NCBI GenBank assembly: GCA_007131065.1
Contig: SLRF01000063.1
Coordinates: 1 to 11,440, forward strand
Direction of reading: 5' to 3'
DNA: 11,440 nucleotides
Source: Candidatus Saccharimonadota bacterium
Lineage (GTDB): Bacteria > Patescibacteriota > Saccharimonadia > QS-5-54-17
Of the stretch, positions 6,241 through 11,440 are shown in pieces. Each line of letters opens with the position of its first letter. The first letter of the stretch is position 1. A program made the position numbers and the translations under genes. A model generated the notes under the pieces. The model was not told where the DNA came from and did no database searches. It was given only the letters and a program-made list of their open reading frames with translations.

Positions 6241-6678
6241 ATGCTCGAGGCCATAGATAGAGACATAAAAGCCGCTATGCGTAAGCGTGACAGCGAGACT
6301 GTTTCGACGTTGCGCATGATTAAGAGCGCTTTAGAGAGCACACGGATTGAGAATAAGGGTGAGCTTAGCGAAGAGGATGCAGTAGCTACGTTGCGCAAGC
6401 AGGCTAAGCAGCGACGGGAATCGATAGATAGTTACCGTTCGGCAGGCAGAGAAGAACAGGCTGTAAGTGAAGAGGCTGAACTAGCAGTAATCGAGAGATA
6501 CCTTCCAGAAGAGATGGACGATGCAGAACTAGAGAAACTGGTGGATGAAGCGATTGAAGAGACAGGTGCAGAATCGATGAAAGACATGGGCGCTATAATG
6601 CGGGTACTGCAGCCGAGAGTAGCCGGTAGAGCCGAGGGCGGTGCGATAGCAGATCTGGTGCGCAAGAAACTGCAATGA
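6241..6678 (+). CDS. GatB/YqeY domain protein
   Basis: A 145-residue stand-alone version of the helical YqeY domain that is also found at the C-terminus of GatB, the tRNA-dependent amidotransferase subunit, where it contacts tRNA. Visible family features are D7-x-K-x-A-M-R-K-R-D near the N-terminus, L24-R-M-I-K-S-A-L, K53-Q-A-K-Q-R-R-E-S-I, A68-G-R-E-E, the Y87-L-P-E central motif, D115-M-G-A-I-M and G129-R-A-E-G-G. Length is typical (about 147-150 aa). The exact role of stand-alone YqeY proteins is unsettled; tRNA binding is inferred from the GatB domain. It starts 3 bp after rpsU, as in many bacteria, and its TGA overlaps the ybeY ATG (ATGA), pointing to coupled translation. Confidence 0.92.
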   Translation: MLEAIDRDIKAAMRKRDSETVSTLRMIKSALESTRIENKGELSEEDAVATLRKQAKQRRESIDSYRSAGREEQAVSEEAELAVIERYLPEEMDDAELEKLVDEAIEETGAESMKDMGAIMRVLQPRVAGRAEGGAIADLVRKKLQ

Positions 6679-7115
6679 TTACCCTAACGGTCGAGGGCTT
6701 TTCAAGTAATAGGCTCGATAGGCTTGGTGAGATACTGTCGAATTTAAGTGGTCAATCGGGCGCTATCGCGATAAAGGTAATAAGCGAGGACGAGGTGCGC
6801 GAGCTCAACAGTCGTTACAGTGGTGAAAACCGTTCTACTGACGTATTGAGCTTTGACTATAAAGAAGATGCAGAGGTGGAAGCAGGATCTGATTTAGGTG
6901 ATATAGTAATCAGCTATGAACACATGCAGAGGCAAGCAGATGCGGCCGATACCACTGTGGAGACGGAATTTTTATTACTGGTAACGCACGGAGTTTTGCA
7001 CATACTGGGATATGATCATCAGGATGAGGCCGAAAAAACCAAAATGGATGATGTGCAGGCCGATGTCATGGATAGATTGGGATTACCCTATAGAAACTTT
7101 GGATGGCGCAACTAG
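6675..7115 (+). CDS. ybeY: Endoribonuclease YbeY (rRNA maturation factor)
   Basis: YbeY is a zinc-dependent endoribonuclease needed for correct 16S rRNA 3'-end processing and ribosome quality control. The 146-residue protein has the signature H105-G-V-L-H-I-L-G-Y-D-H, with H105, H109 and H115 as the three zinc ligands, and the upstream R53-S-T-D-V-L-S-F segment that forms the conserved pocket. Length is normal (about 150 aa). The ATG overlaps the stop of the YqeY gene by four bases. Its position next to rpsU fits: bS21 and YbeY both act at the 30S platform around the 16S 3' end, and an association of YbeY with ribosomal small-subunit proteins is described in other bacteria. Confidence 0.95.
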   Translation: MITLTVEGFSSNRLDRLGEILSNLSGQSGAIAIKVISEDEVRELNSRYSGENRSTDVLSFDYKEDAEVEAGSDLGDIVISYEHMQRQADAADTTVETEFLLLVTHGVLHILGYDHQDEAEKTKMDDVQADVMDRLGLPYRNFGWRN

Positions 7116-7135
7116 GCTGTGCTAATGTATACCTC

Positions 7136-7684
7136 ATGAGTAAACGCATAACACTACTTACTGGCCCTCCGGGAGCCGGCAAAGGCACCCAGGCCGGCCT
7201 GATTGCAGATAGCTTGGATTGGCATGCTTTTTCAGTGGGAGCGATCTTGCGCGATACCGCTAGCCCTGATATTAAGGTCATAATGAACAGCGGTAAGCTC
7301 TTACCGGCAGAAGAGGTGGTGGAGCTTGTTATTAAAGAGATCGAAGAGTCGGACAGACCGGCACTGGTCGACGGCTTTCCTCGTCGACTCGACCAAGCCA
7401 TAGAGTTCGATGCCAAAGCTCAAGAGATGGGCTGGCCGACTGCGCAAGTGGTGTTTCTGGCAATCGATAAATCACAGTCGTGGAGCAGGTTGCTTAAGAG
7501 AGGTCGCGATGACGATGCAAGGGCAGCCTGGGAAGAGCGCTGGAGGGAATACGAGGAAAAGACATTAGAGGCAGTCGAGCACTACCGGGGAACCGGTAGG
7601 TTGATAGAGATAGATGGTAGCGGCGACATCGAAACCGTACATAAGCTTATAGAGAAGGAACTGAATGCACCCGAAGACCGATAA
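7136..7684 (+). CDS. adk: Adenylate kinase (short-LID type)
   Basis: Adenylate kinase interconverts ATP+AMP and 2 ADP in the cytoplasm. From the ATG at 7136 the protein is 182 residues: Walker A loop G10-P-P-G-A-G-K-G-T, the AMP-binding part with S33-V-G-A-I-L-R-D, L77-V-D-G-F-P-R-R, and K121-R-G-R-D-D-D opening a short LID without the zinc Cys cluster, then E-R-W-R-E-Y-E-E-K-T. An in-frame ATG at 7103 would add eleven residues that overlap ybeY and have no counterpart before the usual x-x-I-x-L-L-x-G-P-P start, so 7136 is preferred. There is no Shine-Dalgarno; TG-c-TAATGT at 7120-7128 resembles an extended -10 ending 7 nt before the ATG. The 3' end overlaps map by 20 bp. adk-map adjacency is widespread, usually downstream of secY, which is not here. 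Confidence 0.94.
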   Translation: MSKRITLLTGPPGAGKGTQAGLIADSLDWHAFSVGAILRDTASPDIKVIMNSGKLLPAEEVVELVIKEIEESDRPALVDGFPRRLDQAIEFDAKAQEMGWPTAQVVFLAIDKSQSWSRLLKRGRDDDARAAWEERWREYEEKTLEAVEHYRGTGRLIEIDGSGDIETVHKLIEKELNAPEDR

Positions 7685-8423
7685 AGAAATAACAGCTATC
7701 CGTGAGAGTGGCCATATCCTAGCTACCGTACGTGATTTGGTGGCTTCTAATATCGCTCCCGGTATAACTACCAAGGAGTTGGCAGCTATAGCTGAACGTG
7801 AGCTTAAAAGCTTAGGTGGAGAGCCGGCTTTTTACGGGTATATGGGCTTCCCGGATGTAATATGCATATCGGTAAACGAACAAGTTGTACATGGCATACC
7901 TGGTGGTTACGAAGTTTCTGATGACGATCTGGTAAGTATAGATTTTGGCGTCAGATACAAGGGGATGATCACCGACAGTGCGGTGACGGTTGTAGCCGGA
8001 TCACAGTCGAAATTGCCGGGCAGGATACGGAAGTTGATGCGAGCTACTGAGGAGTCTATGTATGCCGGAATTGATGAGGTTAAGGCCGGCGCAAGGGTCG
8101 GCGATATATCGCACGCTATAGAGAGGCGACTGCGGAAAGATAATCTAGGAGTCGTACGTGATCTGGTCGGTCATGGAGTGGGGCATGAAGTTCACGAGGA
8201 GCCAGAGATTCCCAATTACGGCCATAGAGGCAAAGGTCCGCTATTAAAGGCCAATATGACTATAGCAATTGAACCGATGGCTACTCTTGGAGGCGATCAA
8301 GTTTTCGTAGAGCCGGATGGCTGGACGATCACCACTCGCGATAGGTCTCTGTCTGCTCATTTTGAACACACTATACTAGTGCTTGATAAAGGCTTCGAGA
8401 TTCTAACCGAGTCTACTACCTAA
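7665..8423 (+). CDS. map: Methionine aminopeptidase, type I
   Basis: MetAP removes the initiator methionine from nascent proteins after deformylation. The 252 residues show the complete two-metal site: D93 (S-I-D-F-G), D104 (I-T-D-S-A), H170 (V-G-H-G-V-G), E203 (A-I-E-P-M) and E234 (A-H-F-E-H-T). The catalytic histidines H76 (V-V-H-G-I-P) and H177 (V-H-E-E-P) are also present. Length matches type Ia enzymes (about 250-264 aa), and no N-terminal zinc-finger extension or type II insert is present. The start at 7665 is supported by a Shine-Dalgarno GAAGGA at 7654-7659, 5 nt upstream, inside the end of adk; the two genes overlap by 20 bp and are likely translated from one mRNA. Confidence 0.96.
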   Translation: MHPKTDKEITAIRESGHILATVRDLVASNIAPGITTKELAAIAERELKSLGGEPAFYGYMGFPDVICISVNEQVVHGIPGGYEVSDDDLVSIDFGVRYKGMITDSAVTVVAGSQSKLPGRIRKLMRATEESMYAGIDEVKAGARVGDISHAIERRLRKDNLGVVRDLVGHGVGHEVHEEPEIPNYGHRGKGPLLKANMTIAIEPMATLGGDQVFVEPDGWTITTRDRSLSAHFEHTILVLDKGFEILTESTT

Positions 8424-8499
8424 ACGGGACCGGGGGTATTACTCATAAACTCTACGCCCACTCTTTAAGCATAACCTGTACGAAATCGACTAATAAGGG

Positions 8500-8505
8500 T
8501 ATAAT
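8500..8505 (+). promoter_or_regulatory. -10 box of a probable ftsA promoter
   Basis: A perfect TATAAT lies 12 nt before the ftsA ATG in the 94-bp gap after map. No convincing -35 is found 16-18 bp upstream (TGTACG at 8477-8482). Transcription would begin near 8512, leaving about 6 nt of leader without any Shine-Dalgarno. The rest of the gap (8424-8499) shows a G-rich patch (GGGACCGGGGG, 8427-8437) but no terminator-like hairpin that I can see. Confidence 0.55.
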
Positions 8506-8517
8506 GTTCACTAATTT

Positions 8518-9762
8518 ATGTCACAAAAAAGCGAATTACCAATAGCAGTAGGAATAGACCTCGGCACCACGGCAGTTCGTTGCATTATAGGCATGCAGGA
8601 GGAGGAAGCTCCCGCACCTAGTATCATCGGTGTCGGTGTGTCTGGTACTGAAGGCGTGAGAAAGGGTGTAGTGCACGATGTAGCCAGTACGGTAAGTGCT
8701 ATTACGGCCGCAATAGATGAAGCGGAGCGCATATCCGGAGTGGAGATTCGTGGCGCCACGGTAGGAGTGAACGGACAGCATCTGGTAACTGTGAGTTCAC
8801 GCGGGATCGTAGCTGTAGGCAATGCCAATCGAGAGATATCTCAAGAGGACATCGCTAGAGTGGAAGAGGCGGCCACGGTCATGCAACTACCCCCCAACCG
8901 AGAGATAGTGGGTATATTTCCGCGCAATTACACCGTTGATGGACAGGAACACGTTAAGAATCCTGTCGGTATGAGCGGTATGCGACTGGAGGTCGATACA
9001 TCCCTGGTTACTGCGGCTACTCCATTCCTTAAGAATACTACTCGTAGCATCAATCAAGCTGGGATAGATATACATACCCATACCGCTACGGCTTTGGCCG
9101 CATCACGTACTGTCGCCAGCCCAAGAGATAGGGAGATAGGTTGCGTAGTTGTAGATATAGGAGCAAATACCACAGGAGTAGCGGTATTCGAGGAGGGCGA
9201 ACTATTACACGCCTCAGTTCTACCGGTAGGTGCCGCACACGTTACTAACGATATAGCCATAGGTCTTAGGACCGATGTAGAGACTGCTGAAAATATTAAA
9301 CTCGATTATATAGATGCCGATCCGCAGACCAAGCATGCCAACGAAGGCTTTACAGTAAAGGAGCTAAATGGTGATCCGCTTACCGTTACGAAACTCGAGG
9401 TCAACACCATAGCTCAGGCTAGACTCAAGGAGTTGTTCAGGCTAGTCGACAAGGAGCTAAAAAAAGTGAAGAAGGACGGCATGCTACCGGCAGGTGCGCT
9501 GCTTTGCGGTGGTGGTGCCAATCTGACAGGCATAGCAGAGCTGGCCAAGCAAGAGCTACGATTACCAGCGCATATCAAGTCGCCTCGAGGGTTCTCCGGT
9601 ATAGTCGATAAGATTCAAGATCCACAATTTTCTACCGCTATCGGATTGATGTTAGAAGACATGGAGGGTGAGTACGACCTGGGTGGGGACCTCAGTGTGA
9701 CATCGATAATCGGTAATCTACAATCTTGGATGGGCTCTATCGTAGATAGGTTCAGATCTTAG
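8518..9762 (+). CDS. ftsA: Cell division protein FtsA
   Basis: FtsA is an actin-like ATPase that anchors FtsZ filaments to the membrane and recruits later division proteins. The 414 residues contain the phosphate-1 loop G12-I-D-L-G-T-T-A-V-R, an SHS2 (1C) domain in the region of about 80-165, phosphate-2 V212-D-I-G-A-N-T-T-G, and the adenosine loop C330-G-G-G-A-N-L-T-G. D368-P-Q-F-S-T-A-I-G-L lies near the end. The last 20 residues (about 395-413: S-I-I-G-N-L-Q-S-W-M-G-S-I-V-D-R-F-R-S) form an amphipathic helix, the standard membrane-targeting element. Length is typical (about 420 aa). The start has no Shine-Dalgarno; a TATAAT box 12 nt upstream suggests a very short leader. ftsZ follows after 151 bp. 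Confidence 0.95.
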   Translation: MSQKSELPIAVGIDLGTTAVRCIIGMQEEEAPAPSIIGVGVSGTEGVRKGVVHDVASTVSAITAAIDEAERISGVEIRGATVGVNGQHLVTVSSRGIVAVGNANREISQEDIARVEEAATVMQLPPNREIVGIFPRNYTVDGQEHVKNPVGMSGMRLEVDTSLVTAATPFLKNTTRSINQAGIDIHTHTATALAASRTVASPRDREIGCVVVDIGANTTGVAVFEEGELLHASVLPVGAAHVTNDIAIGLRTDVETAENIKLDYIDADPQTKHANEGFTVKELNGDPLTVTKLEVNTIAQARLKELFRLVDKELKKVKKDGMLPAGALLCGGGANLTGIAELAKQELRLPAHIKSPRGFSGIVDKIQDPQFSTAIGLMLEDMEGEYDLGGDLSVTSIIGNLQSWMGSIVDRFRS

Positions 9763-9769
9763 AGTATTA

Positions 9770-9802
9770 AATTTGCGCAGTTTTCACGTAGTGTCGCAAA
9801 TT
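9770..9802. repeat. Inverted repeat AATTTGCG...CGCAAATT between ftsA and ftsZ
   Basis: AATTTGCG (9770-9777) and CGCAAATT (9795-9802) are perfect 8-bp arms around 17 nt, and inside them CAC (9785-9787) and GTG (9791-9793) form a second small nested palindrome. It begins 8 bp after the ftsA stop. There is no T-run directly after the second arm, so it is not a classical intrinsic terminator. It may be a transcript-processing hairpin or a protein-binding site. Confidence 0.5.
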
Positions 9803-9814
9803 AATGTATCTGCA

Positions 9815-9859
9815 TACAAAATTTATAACATCTCAAAACGCTTGAGTACAAAGTTTACA
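9815..9859. repeat. Direct repeat TACAAAnTTTAnA x2, second copy over the ftsZ -35
   Basis: TACAAAATTTATA (9815-9827) and TACAAAGTTTACA (9847-9859) match at 11 of 13 positions. They are 32 bp apart, close to three helical turns, so both face the same side of the DNA. The second copy contains the ftsZ -35 box TTTACA. This arrangement fits a cooperative regulator site; the regulator is unknown. Confidence 0.45.
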
Positions 9860-9882
9860 TAGTCTACACGTTGCTTTATACT
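9854..9882 (+). promoter_or_regulatory. Strong ftsZ promoter
   Basis: TTTACA (9854-9859), a 17-bp spacer and TATACT (9877-9882) give five of six matches in each box with ideal spacing. Transcription would begin near 9889, leaving a leader of about 25 nt that holds the ftsZ ribosome-binding site. ftsZ can therefore be expressed independently of ftsA. Confidence 0.75.
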
Positions 9883-9901
9883 CAGGGCCAGTAGATTATC
9901 A

Positions 9902-9909
9902 AAGAGGTG
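9902..9909 (+). promoter_or_regulatory. ftsZ ribosome-binding site
   Basis: AAGAGGTG, a good complement to the 16S 3' end, lies 4 nt before the ATG at 9914. It contrasts with ftsA, which has none, and fits the higher FtsZ output expected in a ring-forming ratio. Confidence 0.75.
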
Positions 9910-9913
9910 TTGT

Positions 9914-11110
9914 ATGCCAGAAGTCGTACCCAATGTAGAGACGTTTGCCAGAATAAAAGTGTTAGGTATAGGAGGGGGAGGCGGATCTGCATTGAACCGT
10001 ATGATTGCCTCTGGTGTAGACAATGTAGAGTTTATAGCTGTAAATACAGATGCTCAGGCGCTGGATAACTCTGCTGCAACTACGAAACTCCACATCGGAA
10101 AAGGTACAACTAAAGGATTAGGTGCAGGTGCCGATCCTGACGTAGGCAAGACAGCTGCTGAAGAGTCAAGAGAAGAGATAGAGGCGGCGCTGAAAGGTGC
10201 CGATATGGCTTTCGTTATGGCATGTGCTGGAGGTGGTACTGGAAGTGGTGCTAGTCCGATTATCGCAGAAGTAGCTCAAGAAATGGGCATACTTACGGTC
10301 GGTTTTGCTACTCGACCTTTCGCTTTCGAAGGCGAGAAGCGACGTGCTAATGCTGATGGGGCTATAGAGCGCTTACGTAAAAATGTCGATACTCTTATAA
10401 CTATCCCTAACGACCGGCTTCTGCAGACTATCGACCGCAAGACACCGTTGCTAGATGCATTCTCAGTAGTGGACGACGTATTGCGCCAGGGAGTGCAGGG
10501 TATATCCGACCTTATAACAGTACATGGATTAATCAATCTAGACTTTGCAGACGTAAAGGCCATCATGAGTAACGCCGGATCGGCTCTGATGGGTATAGGA
10601 CGCGCAGATGGCGAGGACAGGGCGGTAGTAGCAGCCAAGGAAGCTATAGAGTCTCCATTGCTTGAAGTTTCGATAGACGGCGCCAGGGGTGTACTCTTCA
10701 GTGTTACAGGTGGACGCGATATGGCGATGCACGAGATAAATGAAGCAGCCGAGACGATTACGGCAGCCGTCGACCCGGATGCGAACATCATATTCGGAGC
10801 TACTATAGATGAATCACTAGAGGGCGAGCTCAGAATAACAGTGATAGCGACTGGTTTTGATGCGGTTCCGGAAGTGCGAGATCGTAGCGGTTTGGCGTAT
10901 TTCAATAAGCCGGACGAAGGTATAGCAGATGAGGACATGAGCGACGAGGATATGCAACTGGACGATGAGCCGGACGGCGACTCTGACAATGAAGATAGTG
11001 CACCTGTTGAGAGCGACCCGAACGAAGTTTGGTCCTTTAGCGATGAGGAAGATGATTTCGACGTACCGGCATTTGTACGCAACCGCAAGAACAAGAAAAA
11101 AGACAAATAA
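9914..11110 (+). CDS. ftsZ: Cell division protein FtsZ
   Basis: FtsZ is the tubulin-like GTPase that polymerises into the division ring. The 398 residues show K15-V-L-G-I-G-G-G-G-G-S, N44-T-D, the GTP-binding loop G106-G-G-T-G-S-G, R134-P-F-A-F-E-G, P165-N-D-R-L, and the catalytic T7 loop N208-L-D-F-A-D with D210 and D213, followed by S219-N-A-G-S-A-L-M-G. After the globular part (to about 322) comes a short, strongly acidic linker (about 334-381). A conserved C-terminal peptide D383-V-P-A-F-V-R follows, the docking site for FtsA, and a basic end N-R-K-N-K-K-K-D-K. The GTP loop departs from the usual A-G-M-G-G-G-T-G-T-G-A-A-P: here it reads A-C-A-G-G-G-T-G-S-G-A-S-P (103-115). It has its own promoter and a good Shine-Dalgarno, so the start is secure. 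Confidence 0.97.
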   Translation: MPEVVPNVETFARIKVLGIGGGGGSALNRMIASGVDNVEFIAVNTDAQALDNSAATTKLHIGKGTTKGLGAGADPDVGKTAAEESREEIEAALKGADMAFVMACAGGGTGSGASPIIAEVAQEMGILTVGFATRPFAFEGEKRRANADGAIERLRKNVDTLITIPNDRLLQTIDRKTPLLDAFSVVDDVLRQGVQGISDLITVHGLINLDFADVKAIMSNAGSALMGIGRADGEDRAVVAAKEAIESPLLEVSIDGARGVLFSVTGGRDMAMHEINEAAETITAAVDPDANIIFGATIDESLEGELRITVIATGFDAVPEVRDRSGLAYFNKPDEGIADEDMSDEDMQLDDEPDGDSDNEDSAPVESDPNEVWSFSDEEDDFDVPAFVRNRKNKKKDK

Positions 11111-11130
11111 CCTTCTTCGTACTTATCTAG

Positions 11131-11440
11131 ATGCTCTATGTAGTTATCAGTCTAGTACTAGCATGGCTATTAGCCAGAAGAGCCTTGGAAAAGCGAGGGA
11201 AACATTATGGCCAGTTGTGGCTGAGCGTAGTCGCGTTACTTTCAGGAGGCGCTATAACTATCTATGGAGCCATACTCTCACGTAGTAGCGACGGCATGGA
11301 CGGCATACCTTATGCTGTAGCCGCTGGTTTGGCATTTTGGCTTCTCGTGCTTCCGGCAGGCATTAGTCTAGTGGCGTCAATCGTTAGACATAGACATAAA
11401 CTATCAAGGAGCGGGAGTTCGCCGCGAAATAGAGATTTGC
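11131..11440 (+). CDS. Unidentified small membrane protein (5' part, runs off the window)
   Basis: An open frame begins at the ATG at 11131, 20 bp after ftsZ, and continues without a stop to the last base (103 codons plus one base). The product starts M-L-Y-V-V-I-S-L-V-L and has three hydrophobic stretches (about 1-15, 28-50 and 60-85). They are separated by a basic loop (R16-R-A-L-E-K-R-G-K) and a short polar loop (R51-S-S-D-G-M-D-G), followed by a basic, serine-rich tail (R86-H-R-H-K...). The pattern, with hydrophobic codons kept in phase and charges confined to loops, supports real coding. No Shine-Dalgarno is visible before the ATG. I do not recognise a family. Its position suggests cotranscription with ftsZ; a role in the envelope or division is only a guess. 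Confidence 0.65.
   Translation, partial: MLYVVISLVLAWLLARRALEKRGKHYGQLWLSVVALLSGGAITIYGAILSRSSDGMDGIPYAVAAGLAFWLLVLPAGISLVASIVRHRHKLSRSGSSPRNRDL

Noticed and set aside
7103..7135. Upstream in-frame ATG giving an eleven-residue longer adenylate kinase
   Set aside because: It starts inside ybeY and adds residues absent from the family N-terminus; 7136 gives the canonical start just ahead of the P-loop strand.
8424..8499. Terminator after map
   Set aside because: The G-rich patch near 8427-8437 has no matching C-rich arm followed by T residues, so no terminator could be supported.
10276..11106. Long minus-strand open frame of 276 codons opposite ftsZ
   Set aside because: It is the antisense shadow of ftsZ: serine-rich low-complexity product, no Shine-Dalgarno, no recognisable motif, and ftsZ is certain on the + strand.
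10965..11285. Plus-strand frame overlapping the end of ftsZ and the next gene
   Set aside because: It overlaps 146 bp of certain ftsZ coding in another frame and conflicts with the membrane-protein frame at 11131, which has the better coding pattern.
1..11440. High frequency of CTAG, a tetranucleotide rare in many bacteria
   Set aside because: A hand count gives about 50 copies, close to the roughly 45 expected for random sequence of this length; it shows lack of avoidance, not enrichment.

Overview
This is an 11.4 kb stretch of compact core-genome DNA with every gene on the + strand. It most likely comes from a Patescibacteria (CPR) bacterium, possibly close to Saccharibacteria. The lineage call is inference. 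It rests on the small winged-helix regulator type (residues F5-S20 and a G61-N-T-K-L-Y wing) that recurs in such genomes, the CPR-like bS21 with a basic C-terminal extension, a stripped-down RelA-like protein, a short SecD, and very tight spacing. UGA acts as a normal stop (end of the winged-helix gene and of the YqeY gene), so this is not the UGA=Gly code of Absconditabacteria/Gracilibacteria. No mobile element, CRISPR array, tRNA or rRNA is visible.

Layout. (1) Positions 1-2316: the 3' end of an unidentified gene, then secD and secF, coupled by a TAATG overlap. (2) Positions 2317-2872: a stand-alone winged-helix regulator gene with its own near-consensus promoter and a palindrome just downstream of the -10. 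It is followed by a 195 bp gap holding a perfect 10-bp hairpin, a paired direct repeat and an array of TAGGAT units. (3) Positions 2873-5970: recJ and a RelA/SpoT-family gene joined by a TAATG overlap. The RelA-like protein keeps the synthetase, TGS and Cys-Cys-His-Cys modules but lacks both the N-terminal HD hydrolase and the C-terminal ACT domain. (4) Positions 5998-8423: rpsU, a YqeY-domain gene, ybeY, adk and map, nearly all touching or overlapping, a translation/RNA maturation/nucleotide block. (5) Positions 8500-11110: ftsA and ftsZ, each with a recognisable -10 or full promoter; the ftsA-ftsZ gap contains a long inverted repeat and a direct repeat that overlaps the ftsZ -35. (6) Positions 11131-11440: the start of an unidentified small membrane-protein gene that runs off the window.

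How the genes fit together: secDF helps protein export. recJ and the RelA-like gene follow the order known from Firmicutes (secDF ... recJ-apt-relA in Bacillus subtilis), but apt is absent and a regulator gene sits in between. The rpsU-to-map block supplies a ribosomal protein, rRNA maturation, adenylate balance and N-terminal Met removal. ftsA-ftsZ builds the division ring and its membrane anchor. Start sites are of two kinds: several genes have clear Shine-Dalgarno sequences (secF, the regulator, map, ftsZ), while recJ, ftsA, adk and probably rpsU have none and have a -10-like hexamer only 6-12 nt before the ATG, which suggests leaderless or nearly leaderless mRNAs.

Most of the window is ordinary housekeeping. 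The items most worth a second look are the doubly truncated RelA-like protein, the regulatory/repeat-rich interval around the winged-helix gene, the ftsA-ftsZ intergenic control region, and the apparent leaderless starts.
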